DNA of 64,000 nucleotides from Paratinospora sagittata (taxonomy: Eukaryota > Streptophyta > Magnoliopsida > Ranunculales > Menispermaceae): assembly GCA_035771175.1 (NCBI GenBank), contig CM069593.1:42407741-42471740 (forward strand). The letters run 5' to 3'. Shown here piece by piece: positions 1 through 11,800 of the stretch (the first letter of the stretch is position 1; every line of letters begins with the position of its first letter). The notes beneath the pieces were generated by a model, which did not search any database, was not told the DNA's origin, and saw nothing but the letters and a program-made list of their open reading frames with translations. The position numbers and the translations under genes were made by a program.

Positions 1-490
1 GTGTGGAAGTGTTAGGAGCATCACATATCTCTCACCATCCTCTTTGTTAGTTGCTACAGGGACCTTTTTCCTATTTCCTTTTGGTGGAGGTTTGCCCTCT
101 TATCTTTAAATATTACTGAAGCGTTATCCTCTCTGCCATATTTGGAGCATTTGGAAAGAATGGAACGTGGGGATTTTCATGGATGATTATCATAGTGTGG
201 CATCTGCTTGTGATAATTCTCACTTTCTTGCGTCTCTATTGGTTGCTTCTTGTAAGCTCTTTGTGGGTCATAGAGGGGTCTAGGGGTGGAGGAATATTGT
301 ATTCGGGCCTTAACCTGCTTCTTCTTGTGCCTTTGTTCTACTTGTGTTATTTTCTTTCTCGTTTATTACAACCTCCTTCTCCTTTCTTATAAAAAACCCA
401 CCCTCCTTGTTTTATGGATGAACACAATACGTTGTTATGCCTTTTCTCCATTCTCTTGCATTTGTTTAGGAAGATTCTTGTTTTATCTAT
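1..490 (+). mobile_element. L1-type LINE, 3' fragment
   Basis: A broken frame from about 130 reads WSIWKEWNVGIFMDD and FLASLLVASCKLF, the plant L1 region after the zf-RVT domain (IWKERNxxIF...FLASxxV). The left end is cut by the window; the right end meets a Helitron. Non-functional relic. Confidence 0.6.
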
Positions 491-491
491 A

Positions 492-1266
492 TCTATACTA
501 GTATAAAGAGAATTCTTGGGCAGTTGAAGGTGAAGCCTTTTTTCATCTCAATTGCCCAAAATACCCCTATTTATTACTTATGAAAGAACTAAGTTGAATA
601 ATCCTACACTAAAGCATTCTTGATAAATATTCAATTATTTTTGGCAAAAAATGAAAAAAAGAAAAAAAAAACTTCTTTCCACTCCACTTGCCCCTAATTT
701 TTCTCAACAAATCTACCCATTATCGGCCCAATACTGTCAGTTTTACAACTGGGGCATTGAAACTACCCTTCTCCATGTTATTGAAACTACCCAATGACCA
801 ACCTTTATCCCAAATAACCAACTATATTTATGTATCTACCCAACAATCACAACTTTCCACATTTAACTACCTCCTCATTCCTCAAATCTAATATTTGGTT
901 TCTTATTGCCAATGCCACGTTTAATTCACAGTGAAGTTCTTCAATTTAATCTTTCTGCTTCACATTAATCTTCCATTACTTCTCAAAAGGTCTATGCAAA
1001 TCGAATTAGTAAAGGAAAAGGAGTGTTTGGGTCTTGGTGTTAATTTCATTTATTTTTTGTTTTACTTTTTTTTTGACAAGAAACGAAAACTGTATTGAAT
1101 TAACTATTGTGTAAAACTATACATGGATATACATTTTTTGTTTTACTTCATTTTATGTATTTCTATTTTTTTTTTCAAATCTACTTGTAGACTTTCATTT
1201 TCTTTGTTCATAGTTCGTCAATTATTAGTAAAAAGATATTATTAAATTCACGTGCCCGTTTGCTAG
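492..1266 (+). mobile_element. Non-autonomous Helitron, diverged
   Basis: The 5' end TCTATACTAGTATAAAGAG matches the plant Helitron start. The first about 90 bp (gggcagttga...aattgcccaaaatacccc) match the neighbouring Helitron. The 3' end CTAGT at 1263 follows cgtgcccgtttg, apparently a decayed hairpin. No coding capacity. A short antisense LINE tail (tttgacaagaaac, about 1066-1130) lies inside it. Confidence 0.5.
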
Positions 1267-1303
1267 TTTTATAGAATATAACTATTTTTTGGAGGGGAAT
1301 TTA

Positions 1304-1993
1304 TCTATACTATTATAGGATTTTGGGCAGTTGACAATGAAACCTTTTTGCCACCGAACTGCCCGTAATGCCCCTATTTATTATTTAAGAAAATACACTT
1401 AAGTTGAATAATTGAAGAGGGTATTATAGGAATTATGTTATCATCTTTTCCGTGTTTTTTTGATTAATCCGTTTCTCAACCGAAGCATGTCGCATAGGGT
1501 ATTAAGGTTATATTTAAGGGTAATACTACAATAAACAAATAATAGTTTCCCAACTTTTAAGTTCTTTAATCTTTCGATTCTTCTTATCTCCATTAATTTT
1601 TCCCTATCCAAACGGTTACATCGTTTCCATTTTAACTGCTCTTGCGTTCAACTAGGGCAACTCATTATTTCAACTGATATGTACCATTATCTAATACTTC
1701 CCTATTTTTTCTCAACCACATCTCTCTTTCTTTCTCTGCATTGCTTGAGGAAAGATGCATGCGCTGCTCTCTGCATTTCTTGAAGAAACTTGGTGTTGAA
1801 AAACCAAAAAAAATAAAATAAAAAATTCTGGGTAAAGAATGCTAGGAGAGATCTAGATATGATATGAGAGAAATGTAGATGAGTTGGTGGAGCAACATAT
1901 AGTCCGTAGATCAAAAGAAGAACTTCCCATCAACTTTATTCTAAGGATTTGGAGCAGATTCACGCACCTGCAACACAGGTGCATTTTGACTAG
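1304..1993 (+). mobile_element. Non-autonomous Helitron (690 bp) with intact ends
   Basis: Starts TCTATACTATTATAGGA and ends with a 7-bp stem (GCACCTG 1964-1970 and CAGGTGC 1976-1982), a 7-nt spacer, then CTAG at 1990-1993. It sits between A (1303) and T (1994), as expected for Helitron insertion without target duplication. It encodes nothing recognisable, so movement would have depended on a RepHel enzyme elsewhere. Confidence 0.8.
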
Positions 1994-2145
1994 TGTGTGT
2001 GTATATATATTGTCTTTCAGCTCTTCTATTAGAGTATAGGTAACTCTTCTTTTTGAGTATCCTTGTTAATCACACTCATTCTATCTATGTTTTGTTTCTT
2101 GATTACCAACTTTTCTCAATAATTATCTTGTAACAATCTTATGAA

Positions 2146-2474
2146 TAGGAAATTAAAATTGTACTGGAAGTGCATATATTTGGCTAATGTGTGGTGTATT
2201 TGGGAGGAGAGGAACAATAGGATCTTTAAGGATTCCAGCAGTAGTAGTAGGAAAATTTGGGATCATGCTTTGTTTTTATTTGCCTCTTGGGTTAGCTTGA
2301 GTAAGTTATCCTTAGGTTAAGTTATCCTTAGGTTATGGTTTTGGGGAATGGTTATTCAACTGGAATAACATTCTTAAAACTTTGTAACTCCCCATCGGGA
2401 CTTCTCGTCCCCTTGGTTTTTTTTTCTTTTTATTAATATATATCTATGTTTCCTGTCAAAAAAAAAAAAAAAAA
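2146..2474 (+). mobile_element. 5'-truncated L1-type LINE insertion
   Basis: The relic frame reads VWCIWEERNNRIFKD and FLFASWVSLSKLS, the post-zf-RVT tail of plant L1. It ends in an A-rich tail near 2457-2474. A direct repeat close to aatcttatgaa (2135-2145 and 2475-2485) looks like the target-site duplication. Confidence 0.75.
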
Positions 2475-2809
2475 ATCTTATAAAAGTTTGCACTTTGTTA
2501 TTGTTTTATAATTTTTTTTGGTTTTACACAATGAGAAGCGCTTTTTGGATGTTTTTCATTCCTTGAGGGGATTTCACCTCATTAAAAATTGTATGATTAT
2601 TTTGTTTGAATCAGTTTCTTGTGTGTACATTTAAATTATTTTGTTTTAATGCTTCGTCCTTATATAACATTGGTTGGGAGATTCCAGTTTGCTGGCAATT
2701 TTTTGTCTGTTTATATGGTAATAGTTTGATTATACGTAAGCATGCGTTTTTCCAGATTTATTTTTCTTTGTAGATGGATTTATTTTTTATTTCTCTTAAT
2801 GCGCTTCAG

Positions 2810-2868
2810 GAACAATTTGTGTTTGGTTTGAGGTTGTCCAGTCTGACGATGAAGCAAAATCCTATTTG
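2810..2868 (+). CDS. VPS13: VPS13 exon 1 of window
   Basis: 19 codons plus 2 nt, after a cttcag acceptor and before a ggtaat donor (gt at 2869). The peptide contains FGLRLSSLTMKQNPI, the usual VPS13 segment just before the GGQVNKIVEI motif. The split codon (tg/g) joins in frame to the next exon. No further exon was recognised between 1 and 2809. Confidence 0.75.
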
Positions 2869-5800
2869 GTAATTTTAAATCTTCTTTTTTAACAATATCT
2901 CTAGCATCAATGAGTTTGTCATCTTTTTCTTTTTGATTAAGGCTTAAAAAAACTTAAGTTGGTTCCTAGTGAGGCATTCTGGAAGGAGATCAATGCGTGG
3001 GGAAAAGAATTGGTGACATTTATCAGCATCCATGGGAGTTGTGATCCTTTTTTGTCTTTAAGCTAAAGCAGAATACCTGTAAATATCAAATGGAATGTAA
3101 TTAAAAGTGTTGTCTTTTCTTTTTTAGTCCTATTTATTCTCTCTCATTTTTTTTCTAAGATTTTATGCATTTGCATTCAATATTAATCTTGGTTAATAAC
3201 ATGTATAGTGCAGTTTCTAGTGTTCAGTTGGATACTCTGTTTGCTGCTTAATGATGTTATCTGTGTGTCTTTTTGACTTCAAGATGATGTTACTGAAGCA
3301 ACTATCAAAATAGAGTAAAAAAATGAAAAGAGAATATAAATAGAAAATGAAAATAATAGGAAACTGGTCAAGTTAATATAATTTCCATTAGAAAAGGATC
3401 TTAGATGATCCATCGAAGTACACAAACTCATTATTGACGATCAATGCTGTCGCATAATCATTTAAATTAAAGTGGCAGTGCACCAGTTAATTATTTTGTA
3501 CATGGGTTATAATGATTTGAAGCATCAATGCTAATTGGTGTTATGGGCTACAGAAATAGAATGCTGTTTACTTCCATTAAGTGATCACAATTTGACGTTC
3601 TCGAAGATACTTGAAAAAAAAGTTGCAGCAGACTTTTACTGAATTTTGTGCTAGCTTATTGGTTGTTTGACTTAATATTTTGATGGATTTTGTTTGGATG
3701 ATCTCCTGAATATTGGAGCCTATGGATTTAAGAATAAACTAAAGAGGAAAGTGTGTAAAAAGAAAGAAAGATATGTAAGAAAAGAAGATATGAGCATTGT
3801 GAATGAAAATTCTCACTATTCTATCTATTATGTACTTAATTTTATTTTCTGGTGGATGTATGTTGTGCATATTCCCAGTGGTGTTTTTCTATTTCTTTGC
3901 TTTTTTTTTTTTTTTTCTTCTTCTTCTTCTGCTGTGGGGTTGGAGGGGGTGGGGGACATTGGAAGTTGTATGAGCAGTTTGAAAAAAATCTTGACCAGAT
4001 CAATTAATGAGGTGCATGTTATGAAGCGAATGCATGGGGAAGACTTGCGTAGGTTTAGAGTGTTTCAAGAATTTTTGTTTTACTCTATTTATCTAATTGT
4101 TGTGGTACTGTCATTGAGTGTTTGTTTAATTTTATTTTGATAGCGATTATTCCAACACCAATAGCATGATTTTTAAGCTAAGAATAATCACTGTATTCTG
4201 ATTTTGCATGCATACTTTTAAAATTGATCTAGTGTTAGGCAGTCATTAGACAACTGTTTTGCTGGATTGTGCATCTTCATTCCTTTGTTGTACATCCATT
4301 TTCATAATTCTTACTTGCTTTGTCTTTACTCTTTAGCAATTCTTTTGTCTAGTATTTTTTCCTGGGCATGTTGTAGATGAAACTAAACAAACGATTGTCA
4401 GGCTTAAGGATAAAGACCATTATTTTCTTAGTAAAAGCAATGCCATGATTCTCCTAATTAGCATGCTTCATAAATGTCCTTCGGAAATAAAAGTATCCAC
4501 ATTCTGGGTGTACTAACTTTTTTTAAGGCAGGTTATCTAGCGGAAAGTTTAGAGGTGGTCAAGTTAACAAGATTGTGGAGATTTCAAAGTTGGGAATTTA
4601 TAGTCACAAGTCTGAGGAAGCTGTACATTTGGCGATTGCTGATTATGTTGAGCCCCAATTGCTTTGTAATGCAAAAGTCAGAAGTGATAAAAATGATTAT
4701 ATACTGGCTCCTTTTGATGTGGCTTTGTCTCTTGTGGTATGCAAGTTTAACTACAATTACTTTTATGATTATTCTGCTTTATACTGTTTTGTTGTCACTA
4801 TACAGCGCATTTGTATATACTTTTCTTCTTGTTCTTATTCTATCTTTGTGTTAGATCTGATACGTCTGTTTGTTGGTATCTTTGGGATGATTCTTGTCTT
4901 TGTTACTTTATTACGAACTTTGACAATTCTCGGATAACTCAATCTTTAGTGTTGTCGATTTGGTAGGCCTGCATTTAAAGTAATTTGAAGTTAAAAGCCA
5001 AATCAATTGGCAAAAACATGCATATAATAAGATAAAATTGAAACCAGGTTTCTGATGAACAATCTAATTTCAATTGAATAATGATCTCAATAAACTTTCT
5101 TAAGAGTCGGATTGTATGTGTTCTAAACCAAATTGAGTGAAAAAGAGAAGCAAAATCTAGCCTGACAAGAGGTAAAGAGCAGGCCTCACGAGGGTTTCTT
5201 CTGCTGCATCCATGCACTAAAGCCCCGACTTTCTATAGTCATTCATCTTCAACGCATAGACATCTCACCGTTCCTAACCAGATTCCATTAGCATTTACCA
5301 AAATTTCTTGGCCAACTAGGGTGCAGTCAAGGAAACAACCCTTGGCACCTGCGGTTCAAGCATAAGCAAGGCACATGATTGTGTGTGAAGCAAGGTGCCA
5401 AAATACATGAAAATTATTACATATTATTGACGAAAAATGAAAGCTAATCGCAAACATTTATTTATTTATTTTACTTCCATATTAAACTAAATTACCCAAA
5501 TTAAATAAATTATAATAAAAATGAAATGATTATCTCAGTTATATTTACACTAGAAGTATACAACAAATTGATATTATAACTCATAAGCGTATAGTCATTT
5601 AACTCCAAGTTAAAATGTAGTATATGTAAATTATAGTAAATCTTTGTTAAGGGTTATTCTTTGGGGGATTGGTTGAGGGGATGGAACCCCATATTGGATA
5701 GTTTGTGAGTATTGTTGTTGTCTATTCTCTTTGGGCAGTGCGCCCTCTTGTACTTTTGTTGTACATATTTCATACTTAATACAATACACTTTTGTTTCTT

Positions 5801-8800
5801 GTAAAAAAAAAAGTAAATCTTTGTCAAATTGGGTGTTTGATTGGGCTAGTTGTTTACATCAGATTTAAATGTTTTGGAGGGGCAGTTTTATGTTCTTTCT
5901 AGTTGGTTGTTGGTGTTTTTCTAGCACCTCTGGTGCTCGTTGGTTTTTGTACTCAATTTCTGATTTAATGAAAATCTTGGTTTGTTTCTGCTCAATTTTT
6001 TCTATTTTTTATTTTCAAGATGATTCTTAGCGAAATTAAAATATAAGTTGCAATTATGAGTATTTGTTTAATAGTTCTTAGATTGGGTTTTAAGAGCCAT
6101 TTGTGATACAAGGTGTTTTGGAAGGGCAATGCTAAGGCGTGAAGTCTCTTTTTAAAGGCCTAGTCAATATCACCTTGTCGAACCATGTACTCTATATGTC
6201 ATATTTTATCATTTTAATTGTTGTAATGGTGTTTTGCTTGTTCTCAAAAAGAAAAAAAAAATTGTTGTAATGGTGTCCATTGTCCACGTAATAACAGTCA
6301 TGCTTCTTATTTTATTTTGGTAATCATAGCGAGTGGTATCTTTTTTTGATGCAGGTGAACAGATCTGGAAAGGTTGAACATGGGGTACCGCAGTATTCCA
6401 TTGTTGCAGAGTTAACTGCACTCGTTGGTCCTTATCCATTCTAGAAGAAAATTATCTCCATTTATTCGATTTATTATTGTTGTGAGTATACTTGTCGGGT
6501 GTAACATTAATGTTAATTGCATTGTAGGTACTGCTGTTGAATGAGGTTCAGATGCAACAAATCTTGATTCTCTGGGATTATTTATCCATATACCAATTAA
6601 GAGAAAAGTAAGTTTAATATTGTTAGTAGAAATTTATTGTTATTGTTGCTCATTGCTTTGGCGTGGCAGCGTATTCTATGATCTGATTTGGTCTATGAAC
6701 TTGAAGATTTGGATTTGTTGGACTGGATTTCAACTTTGACTGGAGTGCCAACTTGATCATATTTATTTGTTAGCTAGAGTCTAGGTTAGCCCTTATGAAG
6801 TTAAACTAACATAGTTAACTTGCTAATTACTCTTCTTGTATACTCTTACTTCGATGCTCCTAATTCATTATGTGAACTCTTGAAGTCTAAAAGTTTTTTA
6901 AACTACTAGTAACATCAGCACAATGAGAATGAATTTGACCTAATTTGAGGTTTGGTAGTTGATTTTTTCTTTAGCTTTTCTCATTTTCATCACATTATCT
7001 CAATTATGGCACTGTTATTATGATTTTTGGCCTTTACAGTTATATCAGGACAATATAATTAGTATCTTTTCTCCGACTTCCTTACATGGTTTTTTTCTCT
7101 TTTCACTTCATTTTGTTAGTTTTTTCCCCTTTTCACTTCATTTTGTTTAAATTGGTAATGACTTTCTTAGACACTGTCCGAAGCTTGCAATCATCTCATT
7201 TCACTAACATTCCAGTTGAACAATTGTCTCTTTAATTCCTTATTCTTTTGTTTTATTCAATCTTTCATCCATATGCTTGAGGTAAATCAAACAAATTCTT
7301 TTTTATGCTTCTTTTGGTTTTTTTGACATGGCTAACCTGTTCTTACTTCAAACAAGTGAATGCTGGCTACCAATTGTAAGAATGAGTTGTGTGGAAGAGA
7401 ATGAATAAAGCTGAATCTGTTATGTCTCTTGAATGTGACAGATATGGACGTTTTCGGCCTTGCTGTAGTTCTTTATTAAAGAAACTCAATGGCTGGCAAA
7501 GAATGTGGTGGCACTATGCCCAAAAATCTGTCCTATCTGATGTTCGTAGAAGGTTAAGGAAGACTTCATGGAGCTATCTTGGTTGGCGAATGTAAGTTAT
7601 TCTTGGGATTCACTTTTTTTTGTTTTGGTAGAATATTCCAAACAGTTATTGTTTCTTCTTCTTTTGTATTTTGTAAATGCAATATGTTTTTTCATACACA
7701 GGTTTTGTGATCACCATCTCCTACTCCATCATTTTTCTGTGAAACTTATAAGACTAAATTCCCCTCTTTTTTCAATAGATGATTTAAAATCTTGTCAAGT
7801 AAGTCTTTTTAAGTCACATTTTTTTTCGTACTTATATATGATGGAAAATGTATTAAGAAACAAAGTAAAATGTGGTCATAGGTTGAGCTAGTGTGAGAGA
7901 AAGGAAAGCAAAAGAATAAAAAAGGAGTAAACAAAGAACAAAAGTGGACAGAGGGGGACTCCTTCACTGTTGGCACTTTAGAAGGAGGTTAGACATAAGG
8001 AAGACTAACCTTGTAGTTGCAGCCTTTTTCACCACTTCTGCTTCTTCAACTCTTTCAGACCCCTTATATTGTTTCAGTCCATAGGTTCTTTATGATAGCT
8101 TTGTGAATATGCACCTCAAGGTGAGAAACATTTCGATCTAGGGCAACTTTAGCATATCCATGACAAAACCTGAGTCATCCACTTCATGGAAGAACTGTAG
8201 AAGTGGCCGTTTAGGACTTTCTATGAAAGATGGTTAAACAAGAGATGGCTGTCTGCTTGGATGATTTGTTTAATGAGATAGATCAAGAATATTTTCTTTA
8301 AAGGTGAGATGCCATTTAATTGAATCTTACTTTAAACATCAAACTCCAGAAAAGGAAACTGTTTGAAGGGAATCTTGCTCCCAAAATAATTCTTTGAAGA
8401 AGGAATTCTAGGATCAATTGCTTGAAACATCTTCTAGAGAAGTGAGGGTTGGGATCATGGATTCCTGTTAGGAGGAGGAAGATTTAATTCTCATCTAATC
8501 TATCTTAGAGGTTTCCCCGAATCCCCTTGGGTGTGGTCAAATCTGTTGAGGATATGATTTCTCATCCAATCTATCTTAGAGGTTTCCCCAAATCCCCTTG
8601 GGAGTGGCCAACTCCATTGAGGATATGATCATGGGAAGAAAAGGATGGGGAAGTCCATGATCACCTTGTGGCATGGGAAGTAGTGGCCCTAGTGGTCAGT
8701 CTATGGAGAAAGGGGGGCTGGAGGCGGGTAACATATGGCAGAAAAACAAGGCTTTAACTACCAAATGGATTTCGGAGATTCCATTTAGAACAAAAGATTT

Positions 8801-11800
8801 TATGTGTCAAGGTCATCAAGAGTAGAAATGAGGCCTCAATTAATCGATGGGATGATAGAGAAACATAATGAAGGGAAATTTGACCAAATCACCCAGATTT
8901 TGTTGGGAAAATGGAAACTAATCTAAAATGCAAATTACCAAATTTCTAACCTATTTTTCTATTGAAAAGAGAAATATAGTAGCTTTATTTCTATAAAAAA
9001 TCCAACAAGGGTATTGGGGATTTTATTTTATATGTTTAAGGTCGCCAAAGAAGACGAGAATCGCTGGAGAAGTCGAGAATCACTTGAGAAGAAAAACACC
9101 CATTTTGATGGTGAAGAAAATCGACTTTGTTGGAGAAGAAAAAAGAGAACATAGTTGTCGGAGAAGAAGGAACTCTCTTCTTTGCTTCAATTGTATGATT
9201 GAGTGGTTATTGAAGGGTAAGCATTTTCACTCTTATAAATCTCTACAGTTCTCGCAATCGCTAAATTCACAATTAGACCTATGTAGACCATGATTGACCG
9301 CTCATAGATCTCCATAGTCCACATGGTCTATGGTTCACGAGCATAACACCATCATAACTAATAGAAACATCCTTTAGCTTTTTTGGAGCATAGGTTTATT
9401 CTCGTTGCACATAACTAAAAGAAAAGCTTTGGTCCCTCTTTCTTTCACCTACAATTAGTTTCTTTTTTTATCATCAAAACAAAATCCATTTAATCCTTTG
9501 GATTATAAAGTTGCATTTGAACATCTAGTTTAGTGTCAACGCTTGATTTAGTTTTAATTATTAACATAATAGCATTAACAAACAACATGCACCCTTGAAT
9601 ATCTTGAATATGTTTAGTCACTTCATCCCTAAGTAGTGCAAAAAGATAAAAACTAAAAGTCTAATTCCTGGTGTAAACATATTATGATTGGGAACTCACT
9701 AATTCTTCCTATTTCTGTTTCTACCATGTTAACTGTTTTATCATAAATATCTTTTGTCAGGTCACTATTCTCTAGGTGCTTTATTATGGGCTTTCCCTAT
9801 ACAAACAAAAACCACATGATGGTCCTTTTTCTTCCAGTACTCACTATCAATATACTAGTAAGTAAATAACTTCCATGGTTGATCCTAGACATGAAGCCAA
9901 ATTGATTTTTGGATTTAGTGTTTTTGGCTCTTACTCAATTCTTAATTACTCTCTCCTATAATTTTATCATATGACTCATTAATACGATAATTCAATAATT
10001 TGCACAACTCCAAATATTCCCTTTAGTTTATATATAAGTAATTATTTTCCTTGACAAATCTTTTGTTGTCAAGGCGATGCCTAGGTGATTTGTTCCATCT
10101 AAGTGATGTGGTGCCTGAGCCAATATTTATATGTACCCACCTAAATAGATAATTAATTAGTTTTAGACATATAAGCATGTATATTTAATTGCATACATAT
10201 TCCATAACACAATAGTCAAAACTTGATATGAAAAGATTAATTATGCTTTACAATCTTCAATTTTGTGTCCACAAATTAAAAACTAGAAAAACACTTTGGA
10301 AAATAAGTCAAGTTGGCCTATAGTGAAAGTATAACAATTTAAAGAGCCATGTTTGATGTAATACTTATTACAAAAAAGAAAATATTTGCAGTTGTATATC
10401 TCAACTAAAAGTATTTTAGAAAATCAAAATTAGAAAGTAGGAAAAAGAAAAAAGACAACTTGCATAATGAAAATATAAGAATAACTATAGAATTAAAGTT
10501 ATGCCCATAGTTGTCAAACCAGAATCGAATCGGAAAATCACTCAAGGGTAAGATTCAAAACGAATCGTAAATTGTAAGATTTTTTTCGATTTTCTAAAAA
10601 ATCACCAAAAAAATATAGAAAAATCGGAAATAATATAACAATAATAGATTTATCTAAAATGCATATCCAAATATTCAAAACTAAGCCTCAACCTTCAAAA
10701 AAAAACTTTATATCATTATTTCACAATGATTTTAAGGCATAAAACATCAAAATATAGAGTAAGGTAAGGAGTTAGATTACAATTCATCATCTTAGGTGCA
10801 TTCTAATCTCCAAGTTACATAAAGAAAGAAGACCTACAAGACTTCAATGAGTCGGTGTTCAAGACTTCAAGTTTTTGAATGTAATTAGGTGAATAGGTTA
10901 CAAACTTATAAGCTTATAGCCTTGTTTTTTTTTTTGGTGTAACTTGGAGATTAGAATGCACCTAAGATGATGAATTGCAATCTAACTCGTTACCTTACTC
11001 TATATTTTGATGTTATAAACGTTTATGCCTTAAAATCTTTGCGAAATAGTGATTTAGACTTTGTTTTTGAAGGTTGAGGCTTAGTTTTGAATATTTAGAT
11101 TTGCATTTTACATAAATCAATTATTGTTATATTATTTCAATTTTTTTTAATATTTTTTTGGTAATTTTTTAGAAAATCAAAAAAATCTTACGATTTACGA
11201 TTTGATTATGTTGTAAAAATAAAATAATGAAAGACACAAAGATGTAACGTGGTTCGGCTCTAAGGCCTACGTCCACGGGAGAAGAGAGAGAATATTTTCT
11301 TATTCTTGATGATGTCTTAATGGAGGGACAAAAAATATATATATATATAGACATACAGGGCTATGCACACATATAACTATAATTACAATTTTAGTAACTG
11401 CTAAATAAAACGACTACTAAAATTATCATCTTTCCTTAAAGGAAATAAATTTCACAGATTTTGCTCTTCTCCACAATACTTCCCCTCAAGCTGGTGAATA
11501 AATGTTTACTATTCCTAGGTTGGACACATTTGCTTGAAATGCAGTATGGTTTAACCCTTTACTGAGCACATCGGCGAGCTGATTATTGGTAGACACATAT
11601 GGAGTACAGATCAACCCACTATCAAGCTTCTCTTTAATAAAGTGTCTATCAATCTCTATATGCTTGGTTCGATCATGTTGAACTGGGTTATGAGCAATGC
11701 TAATTGCAGATTTATTGTCACAATAGAGTCTCATAGGGCCATCCCAGTGTATCTTCAAATCTGTCAAAATTATCTGCGACCATAATAGCTCACAAACCCC

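Noticed and set aside
3694..4140. 148-codon open frame as a gene
   Set aside because: Low complexity, no domain, inside a VPS13 intron between two clear exons.
5340..5400. tRNA-like box B (ggttcaagc) as a tRNA or SINE
   Set aside because: No box A at the right distance, no A tail or duplication, no cloverleaf.
7702..7800. Possible exon after exon 5 (acacag acceptor, open frame, gtaagt donor)
   Set aside because: Its peptide has no VPS13 character, and exon 5 joins directly in frame to RKYVNLYK at 21848, as expected for the family.
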